From Cytospora piceicola (taxonomy: Eukaryota; Ascomycota; Sordariomycetes; Diaporthales; Cytosporaceae): a stretch of 64,000 nucleotides of DNA. A model generated the notes under the pieces. That model did no database searches. It saw only the letters and a list, made by a program, of their open reading frames with translations, and had not been told where the DNA came from. The stretch lies in NCBI GenBank assembly GCA_023375675.1, contig JALQBC010000050.1, forward strand, positions 62,001-126,000. Reading direction: 5' to 3'. The position numbers were made by a program, and so were the translations under genes. Below, in pieces: positions 20,761-32,113 of the stretch. Numbering within the stretch: position 1 is the stretch's first letter; each line of letters starts with the position of its first letter.

Positions 20761-21277
20761 CGCCCCAAAGGGCCTTAGGGCCAACTTATTCAGGTTTAGC
20801 GTTACTTTCGGCTTATATGTCCCCGTGTCCCAACTTGGCTAAAACTATCTATCTCTTACCTATTAACATTCTTATTTTAACTACTAGAAGGGTTGAGATC
20901 AAGAAGATCCAGGTGATCTTCTTACGTTGCATGATATAATCCCAACCAGCTGTTTACACAGTACTTATTTCTGAGTAATCCTTGTCTTATTGACATGTGA
21001 TTTGCCAATTCCCAGGGTTGACAGTCCGAGATCCTTCTCACCCTTTGTCTCCGCCTCTATACTTAAATACATTGGCTCCGCTTCATCCTACATGCCCCAT
21101 ATATACCCTGGGGTACCGAGACCCAAAAACCCGACCATGCAGGTGGTTGATAACGCAGGCGCTTAATAGCGAGATCATCTTCTGCTGGCGCTGATTTTGC
21201 CGCACCTGGTTGACCAAACTTATATCCGTTTCTGTGATAGTTGATACCTACTGATATCAAATACTTGCCGTTCCTCG
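20761..21277. other. Intergenic upstream of HET gene
   Basis: No gene seen; the right part is the presumed promoter of the HET gene. Confidence 0.45.
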
Positions 21278-23077
21278 ATGTGGCTCATTCATGTGGAGAC
21301 AAGACAGCTGGAGGAGTTCGTCGGACTTGAGATTCCACAGTATGCCATCCTTTCACACACATGGGTTACCGGCCAAGAGGTCACATATCAAGAAATGAGG
21401 TCTCTCTCGGGCCAGACTCCCACGTTATCTTCGAAGGGTGGATGGCAGAAGATCGACAGGACTTGCCGCCAGGCGGCTCGCCATGGACTCAAGTATGCCT
21501 GGGTCGACACTTGCTGCATCGACAAGTCGAGCAGTGCCGAGCTTTCGGAGGCGATCAATTCTATGTTCCGCTGGTACAAGCGCGCCACAGTTTGCTACGT
21601 CTTCCTACCGGATCTAGTTCGCTTCTCCGATGATGAAGCTGAGGGGGGTCTGCAAGCCAGCATCGAGCATTGTCGATGGTTCACGCGCTCGTGGACGCTG
21701 CAGGAACTGATCGCGCCGTTGCACATCAATTTCTACAACCAGGACTGGGACTTTTGCTTCACCAAGGCAGTTGCCGCGAACCCTCTGGCTCGAATCACCG
21801 GCATTGACGTTGACATTCTCACCCATAAGAAAGACCTCTCCACTGCATCAGTGGCCCAGAAGATGTCATGGGCCGGAACACGCCAGTCGACGCGCATCGA
21901 AGACTTGGCATACTCATTGCTTGGCATCTTCGAAATCAATATGCCGATGTTATATGGGGAGGAGGAAAGAGCTTTTCTCAGACTCCAGGCCGAAATCATC
22001 AGGACGTGCCCTGACCCTAGCATCCTCGCTTGGAGGCTTCCAACCGAACTTCCCCAGATCATCTCAGAGGACCCAGAGAATTGGTACAGCGGCGTCATGG
22101 CATCATCGCCAGTGGCCTTCCAGGACTGTGCAAAGTTGACAAGTCTACCGGACCAGTCACTCTTTGACTTTACTATGTCCAATCGCGGCATTAAGCTACG
22201 AGCTCAATTCGGGCTTTTACCCGTTAGAAAGACCAAGACCTCTTGTCTTGTCCTTCCAGTCTGCCGGATCCAGGATAAAGTATTCGGGATCCGACTGAGA
22301 AACATTGGCAATGGACGTTTTGTCCGACAAAACGCCCATGGGCTGTTCCACATCAGACCTCGGGAAGTGGCACATAGGCTCGTGCTTGACCCGTTCCTTT
22401 TACCACAATTACCTCCTCCGAACACGACGGCAAGACAGACGCAGAACTTCCCCCTTGAATATCGCCAGTGCGTCTTGGACGTCGTGATACAGCCTGGTAT
22501 GGAGGTTTATCGACGCTGGCCATGGCAACAATGGGACGAGCAGGATGCACTGTTCTTCGGACCGGATAGGCAACCAGAGGATGTAGGCTGGGCATCACTC
22601 AAGGTTGTTGCCTCAGCACCTTACCCATTTTTTGATCCCGATGCTCCGGATTCCATCGACTTTCTCTTCTATGCCTTTGACTGGGCCAAACAACCCGGAA
22701 CCGGGGCTCCGCCCCGCTGGACCATCCACAAAGTGCGAGGAACGGTTGACGATCGAGCTATCGAGCAAATGAACCACGAGGCAGTGAACGACAGCTGGAA
22801 TGCATATTGGGTTGCCAACCGGCTTGTGGGTACTCGGATCCCTGAGCAGCATTTCTTAGTAGCTGCTACCTCTGAAGGATACGCTTTGCTTTTGGTAAGT
22901 ACCATCCGCTCGGTGGAGGACGCGGAGAAATGTGTAAATCCATTCTGGAGAGTCGAAATTTCATGGAGCGTCGTCCCTCGACATCAAGTTCCGAATGCAT
23001 CAAATCAGGGTTGGAAGGGGATCAACTGGGGCCCAATCTGGAGTTCTCCGTGGGACGTGACGGAAGACTCAAGCTGA
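21278..23077 (+). CDS. HET-domain (heterokaryon incompatibility) protein, HET-E-like
   Basis: A single exon encodes 599 aa. The HET domain spans about residues 1-160: MWLIHVETRQLEEF at the start, then YAILSHTWVTGQEVTY, KIDRTCRQAARHGLKYAWVD, TCCIDKSSSAELSEAINSMF and WFTRSWTLQELIAP. The common following block SWAGTRQSTRIEDLAYSLLG, with LYGEEERAFLRLQ, is present. The C-terminal 330 residues have no NACHT P-loop or WD repeats, so this is the short type rather than a full HET-E/NLR. HET proteins trigger cell death on contact between unlike strains; many genome copies have no proven role. There is no sign of damage. A C-terminal intron near 22895 is conceivable but not required. Confidence 0.92.
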   Translation: MWLIHVETRQLEEFVGLEIPQYAILSHTWVTGQEVTYQEMRSLSGQTPTLSSKGGWQKIDRTCRQAARHGLKYAWVDTCCIDKSSSAELSEAINSMFRWYKRATVCYVFLPDLVRFSDDEAEGGLQASIEHCRWFTRSWTLQELIAPLHINFYNQDWDFCFTKAVAANPLARITGIDVDILTHKKDLSTASVAQKMSWAGTRQSTRIEDLAYSLLGIFEINMPMLYGEEERAFLRLQAEIIRTCPDPSILAWRLPTELPQIISEDPENWYSGVMASSPVAFQDCAKLTSLPDQSLFDFTMSNRGIKLRAQFGLLPVRKTKTSCLVLPVCRIQDKVFGIRLRNIGNGRFVRQNAHGLFHIRPREVAHRLVLDPFLLPQLPPPNTTARQTQNFPLEYRQCVLDVVIQPGMEVYRRWPWQQWDEQDALFFGPDRQPEDVGWASLKVVASAPYPFFDPDAPDSIDFLFYAFDWAKQPGTGAPPRWTIHKVRGTVDDRAIEQMNHEAVNDSWNAYWVANRLVGTRIPEQHFLVAATSEGYALLLVSTIRSVEDAEKCVNPFWRVEISWSVVPRHQVPNASNQGWKGINWGPIWSSPWDVTEDSS

Positions 23078-24332
23078 TATGGGAAATAAATGCAACTTTC
23101 ATATGTAGTCTGTGGCGACATCAAGACCCTGCAACTCATCAACTGTGAATATGCTATAGATTACGGGACATTCAGACCCCTTACAAACCACCAGCCCTCC
23201 TATGGTGCGGTCCTTACTGCAACTTTTGTACTGCAACGGCGCCGCCAGTATTACCTAGGTATTGAAGAGGAACCAATCTAGATTCTTGCTCTCCTATCTC
23301 ACTAAGTAGCACCCCCTCATCTGCCAACGGCTGAGTCTGGGTCCCAGGAAATCAGGTTTCAACATTGGTTACATTAAGATGGACCAACTGAACCAAATGG
23401 GTCAATCACGAAGAATTGGCAAACTCCATGTTGATTGAAGACAGCTTCCTTGAATCCTCCCACGTATTCGTAGGAGGTTAAACTTGGCACATTTTGGAGG
23501 GCCTTTTCAATATCAAGGCCTCGGGGGCTGATCTGATGGGGTGAATCTTGGGATGTCTTCTCCGGCCTGGCACGCCTAGTGACTCACTACACATGTGGAT
23601 AACGATAGCGCAAGCAGCAAATAAACCACATCCGATGGGGAGTGAACCGGCTGATCATCAGCAGAATTAGTTGTGGGAAGAAACGGGGAGTAGCAAAGTC
23701 GCAATTCCAATTGCGCATCCGACAGGGTAGCATCATTTTGTACATCCACTTCAACTTTCACGCCTTGGTCAAATTTGGGCGTGAGATTTTGACTTCCGCG
23801 GAACCTTCACAGCTAACTATATCCATATTGGTATTGAAAAATGCCCATGCCATGGCTTATCAAGATGCTTCGAGTGGGTGGATCTATTGAAAACGAGAAG
23901 GAACCCGAACCAGGTAGTTTCCCTGCGCAGGTCCACAGGTGATGGCAATTTAGCCATCCTCGTCAGACCGCCTGTTGTCATACACATATGCAAGTCTACC
24001 ACTGTGGGCGCTTCTAGCTGCAAGACGACGGCCTTCCGATAGGATATGAACAGAGAACCGTTACGAATCACTTGTGTTGGAGGTGAGACCAACGGCCTAG
24101 TTTCCGTGCTTATTGGGCCATGAGTAATCCATCGGCTACCGACATGAATGATTCATAGTGATTCATTTTCTTAATTTAAAAATTGGGTGGAATTTCCGAT
24201 CCACGACTGAGAATAATTATTCCTCATATTATTACCATCCACCAGCACCCATTTGTGATCATTCCGTGAGGTTCTTTAACACTCAACAACACCGACATTG
24301 ACGGAGCAGACTAAGCAGCTCAAATCACCGAA
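23078..24332. other. 1.25-kb intergenic between HET and acyltransferase genes
   Basis: TACCTAGGTA palindrome at 23252-23261. No supported gene. The final 60 bases are the acyltransferase leader. Confidence 0.5.
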
Positions 24333-25733
24333 ATGACTGACACCGATGTCCATGATTTCGAACGATACAAAGATGTGCTCGGGCAAATGATCTTTTTGAA
24401 AACGTACACGCACATTGCGTTGGGCTTTCGTCAGACCGTCAGCAGCGTCGCGGTGGTCACAGCAGAACTAGAAAGAGCCGCGAGAAAACTGGTTGAGACA
24501 TTTCCCTGGATTGGGGGCCATGTAATCCGCCAGGGAAAGGGGCCGGGAAAGACAGGCTTAGCCACGATCGTGCCCCATGCGACAGGACAGAGACCGACCC
24601 CGGTCATTGTCAAGGATGTCACAGGGCTTTGTCTCTCGCTTGACGCCATCTTGAGTGCCGGGGTACCAATGACGGTTCTGGACGGTGATGTTCTAGCCGT
24701 TCGCAAAGGGCTGCCCGATATCTACGACGAAGAGGAAGAGCCTGCTCCGGTATTTATTATCCAAGCCAATATCATCGAGGGCGGGCTCATACTGGCGTTC
24801 CAAGGCAACCACAGCACCATGGACATGAACGGGATGGGACGGATCATACGTCTCTATGCCAAGGCTCTGTGCGGCGAGCCCTTCTCCGATGTCGAGCTTG
24901 AACAGGGGAACCGCGACAGACGCTATGTCATCAAGCTGTTGGCCCCGGAAGACGAGAAGGTGGACATCAGCAGGTTCCTTGTCAAGTCTTCCCCTGATGA
25001 CACTTCCAAAGTGAATCCGCCCCCACCAGACCTTCGATGGGTTTATTTCCACTTCTCAGGAACCAAGTTGGCCGAGCTGAAAACTGTGGCATCTGGCCCT
25101 ACCGGGGGCGACCCTGGCGAAGGGGCCCTGCAGTGGATATCAACCGATGATGCCCTGTCTGCACTCATCTGTCAAAGGGTGACAGCAGCTCGCATGAAAC
25201 GCAAGGAGAAGAATGGGCAACAGGCAGTATTCTGCCGTTGTGTCAACGCCAGACGCTTCCTGGAGCCACCTATTCCCAAAGAGTACTTGGGGCACATGGT
25301 AACATGCATCTACACACCAGTTTGCCTTGACTCAACTACAACGACGAGCGACCTCCCGACACTCGCTAGGCGAATGCGTGACGAATTATTGAACATCCGA
25401 TCCCTTGAGATTCAGTCCCTTGCAACAGCGTTGAATGAGTCGGACGACAAGGGCAGATTATCCTATGGGTCTCCAGTGGACATGTCCGGCTGGGACCTGA
25501 TGATCTCGAGCTTCTCCGGATTGGGCCTGAATCAGACGGACTTCGGAGCAGTACTGGGCGGGAGTCCATTGTTCTCGAAAAGGCCGCGATTCACCCCCCT
25601 TGAGAGTCTCATATATTTTATGCCCAAAACATCTGACGGGGATGTCGACGTAGCATGCTGTTTTAGGGTTGAAGATATCGAAACCTTGAGGAATGATCCG
25701 CATTTCTTGAGATATGCTGAATACCTCGGTTGA
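24333..25733 (+). CDS. BAHD-type acyltransferase, trichothecene 3-O-acetyltransferase-like
   Basis: A single exon encodes 466 aa. The acyl-CoA-dependent transferase fold is indicated by the catalytic HxxxD block FQGNHSTMDMNGMGR in the N-terminal half, an opening like that of Tri101-type proteins (DVLGQMIFLKTYTHIALGF), and a central DALSALICQRVTAAR stretch. Near the C-terminus TDFGAVLGGSPLFSKRPRF stands where the structural DFGWG motif is found; here it is DFGAVLG, a departure common among fungal members. The enzyme transfers an acyl group from CoA to a hydroxyl of a small molecule. No terpene synthase, P450 or other pathway gene lies near, so trichothecene chemistry should not be assumed. A role in detoxification or modification of foreign metabolites is equally possible. 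Confidence 0.88.
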   Translation: MTDTDVHDFERYKDVLGQMIFLKTYTHIALGFRQTVSSVAVVTAELERAARKLVETFPWIGGHVIRQGKGPGKTGLATIVPHATGQRPTPVIVKDVTGLCLSLDAILSAGVPMTVLDGDVLAVRKGLPDIYDEEEEPAPVFIIQANIIEGGLILAFQGNHSTMDMNGMGRIIRLYAKALCGEPFSDVELEQGNRDRRYVIKLLAPEDEKVDISRFLVKSSPDDTSKVNPPPPDLRWVYFHFSGTKLAELKTVASGPTGGDPGEGALQWISTDDALSALICQRVTAARMKRKEKNGQQAVFCRCVNARRFLEPPIPKEYLGHMVTCIYTPVCLDSTTTTSDLPTLARRMRDELLNIRSLEIQSLATALNESDDKGRLSYGSPVDMSGWDLMISSFSGLGLNQTDFGAVLGGSPLFSKRPRFTPLESLIYFMPKTSDGDVDVACCFRVEDIETLRNDPHFLRYAEYLG

Positions 25734-26089
25734 CTGAGGTACGAGTTGTATGTATAGAAGGTCATGTCTTACTCATTAGTTGGAGCAGGTGGCTCTTACT
25801 TTGGCGTCGGAGGTGCTCGAGAAAGCATATGGTTACCACCATCTAGTCATATTTCCGACACTTCCTTCAATAGTGGTTCCCGCTACGAAATCCCCAGGTC
25901 TATCTTGGTCACAGAATGCAACATGGAATAAGACTGGATCTTATGTTTATGATTTCCTGTAAACTCAAGAGCTGTGAGCAATTCATCAGTAATGAGAGGC
26001 CTCTATCCGTTCCTCCTTTGGGGCACAGCACACACAGCACACACAGTCCTCGCATCTTGCCTTTTCCGTCACTGACAGAGACATTCCCA
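25734..26089. other. Short intergenic, convergent gene ends
   Basis: A short CA-rich repeat (ACACACAGCACACACAG) is at about 26028-26049. Otherwise nothing. Confidence 0.45.
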
Positions 26090-26789
26090 TCACCGCCTCG
26101 CCGACCTTAAGATGTTAGGCTGGAGATCGCAATCGCTTGCGTGGCCTTTGTGCACGTGAGTGGCACATTCGATCACGCCTGCCCCAATTACCATTTCCTG
26201 CTCAACCTGGTCACCAATACCCGTGACGACAACACATTTCTCGAATATCCCAGACCCATCTTCGCAGTACGAACAAGGCCTGACCACGACGTCTCCCGTC
26301 ACGTACATCAACAGGCCGCGGAGCTGGCAGTATTTACTCAGCCATAGGCTCGACACCGGTCGGTTTCCACGCAACTCGACGTATCTCTTCAGGGGAAGAC
26401 CCTTCAACAATTTCAGCCCCTGGTCTTCCAACAGGGACTTGCTGGGGCTGTCCCTGACCACTGGGAGAATGTCCTGAAGGATGTATTCCCATGCATCTTG
26501 CGGTCACTATTAGCACGCCATGTGTGAGTCGCGACTTTCTTGTAAACCTACTCCGCTTGTCACCTTGCAGAGGTGTTTGTCCGGGTAGAACTTGGACCGG
26601 TGTGTTTAACTCTTCGATTATTCTTTTGAGAGTGCGCGGGAAGGCCCGGCGGGGCTCGGCTGAAGACATTCCTCGAGTAAACTTGAAGGCGGGTTGCCGT
26701 AGGAAGATAGCACGAGTGACAAGACAGGATGAAGAGAATTCGCGATGGGACATACGGTCTGACGGACTCAGGGTCGGTGACGGGGCCAT
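26090..26789 (-). CDS. DUF3716-like Cys-containing protein
   Basis: Two exons, 26789-26564 and 26496-26090; the 67-bp intron has GTGACA, GTGCTAATAG branch and CAAG. The product is 210 aa. The N-terminal part is Ser/Arg-rich; an AWEYILQDILPVVRDS-LL segment leads to a Cys region: RPCSYCEDGSGIFEKCVVV (Cys 150, 153, 163), with further Cys at 186 and 198. This is the C-x2-C-x-x-G-x-G-x-F-x2-C-V pattern of fungal DUF3716 domains, which normally end with a C-x-N-C motif; here that motif is only partly kept (IECATH). Function is unknown; a zinc-binding nuclear role is usually assumed. The splice joins two different frames and gives one continuous domain, which supports the model. Degeneration at the C-terminus cannot be excluded. 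Confidence 0.6.
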
Positions 26790-27203
26790 ACCGCCATAAT
26801 ATACAGAGACGGGTGTTTCCTTTCATTTGCGATATATTCTGTGACGTCTACGAAGTATTCAGTTACTTTTTGTTCTTCGTATGATATGCTTGGCAACAAA
26901 CTAATAATGTGACAGCGGTTAGCCCTCTGCATGATGCAACAGTATCTCGGAGGGCCTCATACATAGTTCCTATCAGATGTGCCGCCTCTTATGCAGTCTG
27001 CAACCACAGGAAACAAAGTACAAGGGTGGCCTCCTGCATATAACCATGTTGGCCAATACGATCCTGACGTTATAGCGATAGCACGTCACAATGCAGCGCC
27101 CTTATAAATCTGAATCGGAACAGAAGAAGCAGTTGAGAATAGTGATTCTTTTTTGTAGACGTATTGACTAGGACTCGGACTTGCGTCGAGCATAGCCGCG
27201 TAT
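26790..27203. other. Intergenic
   Basis: No gene seen between the DUF3716 start and the rhodopsin-domain gene stop. Confidence 0.45.
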
Positions 27204-28668
27204 CTATGAATAATTATCTGCAAAAGTGGTACCCGAGTATGCACGGGATTCAGCCCGGGAGCTGGTGAACACGGTGACTTCTGTTTTCTTGTGTATGCCC
27301 CGAAGGTTGTGTGTAATGAGACCTGTCTCAAAATCCAAGCTCAGCCTCCCCGAAGGCGGGACAGGCAACCCAAAGGCATCAGTCGCAGAAGTACCCTCCC
27401 AGACCTTGCATGTATCCAAGAGGCTGTCGTGTAAGTATCTTAATTTTGCGCGGAAGCCGCCCTTGCGGTTTTCGGTCATGGCGTACATTGAGCCGGTCTC
27501 TTTGCGCTGTTGATCCCTGGCTTGTTGGGACTTTTGCTCCTGTTGGAGGAACAGGGCTCGGAAGGAAACGCAGCATGCAATGACGAAGGCTGTGTGAAAT
27601 GAAAAGTCAATACCGATGGCCGTTTCTTTTGCTGTTTGACCGTGGTTTGGTTTAGTGTTGACAACTTACACACTGTGTACTCAACATAGAGCCAGAACCA
27701 AATCCATGAAACGTTCAACTCGCTACCACCATCCGCGTTGATACTTTTGTAGACACCGCCGAAAATGCTGCCTCGAACAATTGTCACGGCGATGGTAAAG
27801 CCGACGAGGCCAAAGATGCCGCCCAAAATGAGTTTCTTGCGTATACTGATATTGACACTCCAAAGAATAGAGATGGGAAAAGAGAGAACTGTGATCATGA
27901 TACAAAAGGTTAGAAGTCTTTACACAAACACAGATACCAGATTTTAGTCCACCGAGAACACTCACTAGCAGTGTCCGAGATGACGTCGAGAACGCATGAT
28001 ACGATCATACGGATGTAAACCCCCTTAAGTACTCCTGTCTCGCTGCATGTTTCAAAGATTGTATTGGTGGAACCAAACATGCAACGGTACTGCAGCGTGC
28101 CTATCTCAGCGGCGCCGCAGCCAACAACAATGATCATGACTATCCACCACCCGATCAAGTACGACTTGAGATGGTGCCCGAGGCGGTAGAAGAAGACGAG
28201 GAAGTTAATCTTGATGATCCAAATACCGACGTATGAAACAAGACAAGCAATGCCGAATGCTCTCAGCCCTTTTCTTGAGTTATCGAAAAAGTCGGCACCG
28301 GGGATGAGCTGTCCGTTCTCTGCTGCTGCCATATCGTATACATATCCGAGGAACAGCTGCCCCAGGATCGCAACGACAAGATGCAAGCATAATGTAAGTA
28401 GCATGAGCCAGTCCTCGATGAGCAACCGTTGGAAACAAATATGGCGAATATATGCGCGGAGAATGAAGGCTGTCACACATAGACCAAAAAAGACCCATAG
28501 GATAACCTTTCCACCAAAACGATTTTAGTAAGATTCCATGATTGGCATGGTCCGTTGATCCTCAACTTGGAGGGTAGGAGGCGTTTCGTAGCTTACCTGG
28601 AAGCCCTCAAGGGATATCAACGGAGCAGTCGTCTTGGTCAACGATAGACCGGAACTTATGGTTGACAT
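27204..28668 (-). CDS. Fungal rhodopsin-domain seven-TM membrane protein (PTH11-related superfamily)
   Basis: Four exons: 28668-28597, 28506-27966, 27888-27670, 27589-27204. All introns are 77-90 bp GT-AG with good branch sites. The product is 405 aa. After a short extracellular N-terminus come seven hydrophobic helices: FQVILWVFFGLCVTAFILRA; EDWLMLLTLCLHLVVAILGQ; the ACLVSYVGIWIIKINFLVFF pair; YLIGWWIVMIIVVGC; a FPISILWSV helix with the typical IRKKLILGGIFGLVGF; and EYTVSFVIACCVSFRALF. The cytoplasmic tail of about 115 residues is Ser/Thr-rich. No CFEM domain precedes the first helix, so it is not a classical Pth11. This family is large in plant-associated and saprotrophic ascomycetes and its ligands are mostly unknown; it is believed to act in surface sensing at the plasma membrane. 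Confidence 0.9.
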
Positions 28669-30179
28669 TTTGCGGGTTTCAAAGTATTTCACTTTGGCTT
28701 CAAAGTTCCTGCAAGGACGTCGGGAGCGTAGACATTGAAAAATGACGGGTTGAGGGAATTTCCTTCTTCTTAAGTATGCTTCCTTGGGAATACTTGCCTT
28801 CATGATCCTTCCAAAAAGGCCCTTTGGCCTAGCCCTCCTTTGGCCCTGTTGGATCGCCCTGTGGATCCTTCCGGTCTATTTGTGTCACTCGAAGTACGAG
28901 CCATACGGTCAAATATGAGGGTCTTGCCGCATCCATCCAAGTTCTGGAATCCCATCTTCTGCACAATTGTGGTAGCGTCGCATCCACTTCCTGTCGAAGC
29001 CAAAAAAGAGATGCCACTTTGTCAAATTGACAGTAACAGTAGGATGCACATGTGACACGTGCATGCATTCGCCCCACCATGAAAATCAATCTGCCATCGG
29101 TGTTATCTACCCTACCCATCGGAAGATGTTTGTCAACATTTGACCTATTGGCTGATAGCTCTAACAATGGACATACAGACCTTGAGAACTTACTTCGATT
29201 CCGGTGAACTATCGCTGCGGGACCAATAGTTGAAGGATGCCTTCTTCTCCTTAGCTATGGTGAGATTAGACGTCGTCTTTCTCGAAGGGTCTGGGTCCGT
29301 GTAGGGCTTGAGCACTGCTTTGGAGTAGACGTGGAGATGTGGATGCCGACCGACGGTTCACAGTTGGTTTGCAGTCGATGAGTTGGCGTGGCGTGTCTTT
29401 GGGACCACAGAGAAGTTGGTAGAGGCTCGCCGCAAGCGCGGGCGCCCGGCCCTTGTTGGTTTGTTGGCGATGTGGCGGAGTCGTGATCCGGTCATCGAAA
29501 ACCAGTTTGCGAGTTGTTGTCAGCTTGTGCCACCGTTGACCATCCATACTCAGGCGCAGCTATGCGCGTCCCGTCCTCGGAGACGTGCTTGACGGTCTTG
29601 CTGTAAGACCCTGAGGCTCCGCTGCTGCCCTCTGGCGAGGAGCTGACCAGACAGACCTTTGTCGTTCATCCCTTGGTGCACACTGGATCATAGTGCTGGG
29701 AGGTATATATTTCGCCCTTCTTCAAACATGCTTATGATTTAACCCGAGGTAATCGCCTGGTACAGCATCAGCAAAATAAACAGCATCCTCCGGTTATCGC
29801 CATGTGGATTAGCGTTCGTTGTATTTAAGCATTACGAAGACACACAACTATCATACATGTATGTGTTATACATCGGAACAGGTCGGGCGCCAGCCCCACC
29901 ACATCCTAACGCCCAGATTTGGAGGCCCGTCTTGATAACTCCAGGCTGCGCTGCCCGCGATTCGCCGTACATCCTCATTACCGACCTCGCCTCCTTGATA
30001 TACCCATGGAAGATATATCAGAGGTGTGTTGTCGTCTTGGGCGAGCCCTGGAGCAGATGTGCCTCCGTCCCTCGCAATATCGTGCCCCTTTCGGCCCCAT
30101 TCGTCGACTCAACTTGCGGGAGCGCGTCATGTCATTAATGTGTGGTAAAGTGGTAAACACCTCTTCAGAAAGCCTTCTC
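28669..30179. other. 1.5-kb gene-poor stretch
   Basis: On the minus strand around 29540-29690 a frame reads SSSPEGSSGASGSYSKTVKH, continued by EDGTRIAAPEYGWST, downstream of a TATATA at about 29704. It may be a small gene or relic, but I could not build a model. No other support. Confidence 0.4.
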
Positions 30180-30368
30180 TTATAAGTAGAAGTATCCATA
30201 GATGGCAATGCCAATCACGACGATGGCAACCCATTGCATGATCATCTCGTTCTCGGTTTCCTTCATTCCCTTGGTGACCGTCGCCTCCCAGGCAGCATCC
30301 GGAGCTGTCCTCTCAGCCTCCGTCATCTCCGCGCCGGTGGTCACGGCTGCTTTCTTGCTTGAGGCCAT
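30180..30368 (-). CDS. Small tail-anchored membrane protein, 62 aa
   Basis: Starts MASSKKAAVTTGAEMTEAER and has a charged, helix-prone N-terminal 40 residues. A single C-terminal hydrophobic segment, MQWVAIVVIGIAIYGYFYL, runs to the stop. That is the layout of a tail-anchored protein inserted post-translationally into ER, mitochondrial outer membrane or peroxisome. The ATG at 30368 is preferred over one 20 codons upstream because the shorter form has the hydrophilic start usual for this class. I do not recognise the family. Small size lowers certainty that it is translated. Confidence 0.5.
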   Translation of the reverse strand: MASSKKAAVTTGAEMTEAERTAPDAAWEATVTKGMKETENEMIMQWVAIVVIGIAIYGYFYL

Positions 30369-31019
30369 CCTGGATTCTGGATGCAGTGGTATGATTGTAG
30401 TTTGGAGAGGTGTTGAGAGCAGTTCCAATGGAGGCGTGCTGATGTACTGGCCGATGGTGGTTGATCTTGATCAGTTGGATTTTGTAGGGGCTGTACGAAG
30501 ATCGTAAGGAGGGCGGGCGGCTTGAAATCCAAAATGAGCCGTGTTGTCTCGAGATGATTGTGCTCTATCAATTGAAGTGACGTGATTTTGCGTGCTGCGA
30601 ATGCATTGACACAGTCTAGTTGAGGCTGGATGAAAGTCTGGTGGTGTTTGATTTCTGCGTACGTCACAGGTGTCAAAAACTTAGGGGGTCCGAAGTTGTT
30701 TATTAATGACCATGTTGGTGTGAGAATTCCTTGTGGACCCTGCATTCGGGATCGGGACGCTTACCAGGGTATGGGTCGATGTCTGTAGTGCATCATACGT
30801 TACCGCCATGAAGTCACTGGTGGGCCTAGGCGGTAAGTTGGATCAGATGGATAAAATGAGCATTCTAAAGTACCTAGGTTTAGTCTGGCCAGGGATTGCA
30901 AAGGAGCACTCAAGTAGGAAAACACAAGAGAGCGAACAAGAAGAGAGAGCAATAAGGGTTGTTTTCATATGACTCAACCTTGATAGGCCCAGAATGCAGC
31001 CCCAAGTCATCCTTGACAG

Positions 31020-31031
31020 TACCCTAGGGTA
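31020..31031. repeat. Dispersed palindrome TACCCTAGGGTA, copy 1
   Basis: Perfect 12-bp palindrome, one of four exact copies in the window. Confidence 0.85.
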
Positions 31032-31746
31032 CATATACCTCCATATATGCGGTTAGGAGGGCCACTTGCTATATCAAAACCAACGTAAACACGCATCCTT
31101 GGGCGAGGCTCTTCGGGCTGTTGGCCGGGGAAGGCCATGTTCACCCTTCAGATTGACGCCGGGATCTGTAGATTGGCTTAGACATGGAGACACCCAGACA
31201 CCTGGGCATGCCCGCCCAAGCAGCTTTCCTCTAGTGTCGCTGCTGAGATCAAAGCCCCACTCCTGCTTCGGGGCTTTCCGCTATGCCTAATACTACCGAT
31301 ATGAGTACATATGCCATACGTTTCCTCATTGCTGTTCAGAATAGGTTTGTCTTCGTTCGTTGTTATACAACTAATTCTCTAAATCCTCCCAGACAATACA
31401 GAGGAGAGCACCCGACATATGGAAAGTACTTAGGTAGTCAACCCAACGTTGCCCATAGGCCTCGGCTCCACCCGGCTCAAGCCTTGGCAGGTGACACTTT
31501 CAATATGGAATATGAGATTTTAGGGGGTATGTCTCTGAACAATTACCTTCAAAAGATCTGGTCGAAAAAGAATTAGGTGATTGCAGTCATGCTTCGCCTG
31601 GAACGGATGGCAGGTGGTGGTATACAAGTATGATGTATGATGACATGCATGCTGTATGAAGACATGCTAAAGAGGGGCTGCGCTGTAGCACTAACCAGCC
31701 CTAACCCTGACTTACACCTCGGGATATCAGAGTTGATGCTGCCATC

Positions 31747-31758
31747 TACCCTAGGGTA
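31747..31758. repeat. Dispersed palindrome TACCCTAGGGTA, copy 2
   Basis: Perfect 12-bp palindrome, 727 bp from copy 1. Confidence 0.85.
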
Positions 31759-32113
31759 TGGATGATGGACAAGTGTTCTGATCATGGACTCCCAAGACTA
31801 CTAAGTATTCATTGTCGCTTGCTCGACAGTAACACGTTGTTCCGAAGGTGCATTGGGCATATTTGGTTGGCAAATGGTTGCCTTCAACCGCGGCGAACTC
31901 CTTTTTTCAGTCGGACGAGTTGGCCAAAGATCGATCATACCACTTCGAAGCTGAGGTGGCGTGATGCTGACCTGCCCCGACGTTGTGCCAGACATGCAAC
32001 AGTTACCTGATAACACCACCATATTGAAAAAGACTAATGACTGACTGGAGCACCATATAACGGGCTTCGAGGATTGACCTCTTCTCCCTTTTTATTCATC
32101 CTACCCCATTGAG

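Larger units (their letters stand above)
30369..32113. other. 1.7-kb gene-poor stretch with dispersed palindromes
   Basis: Exact TACCCTAGGGTA at 31020-31031 and 31747-31758, and a related TACCTAGGTT at 30871. No gene with family support was seen. The last 100 bp are the fumarate reductase leader. Confidence 0.5.

Noticed and set aside
24333..25733. Trichothecene or other biosynthetic cluster around the acyltransferase
   Set aside because: No terpene synthase, PKS, NRPS, P450 or cluster regulator lies within the window; neighbours are HET and DUF3716 genes.
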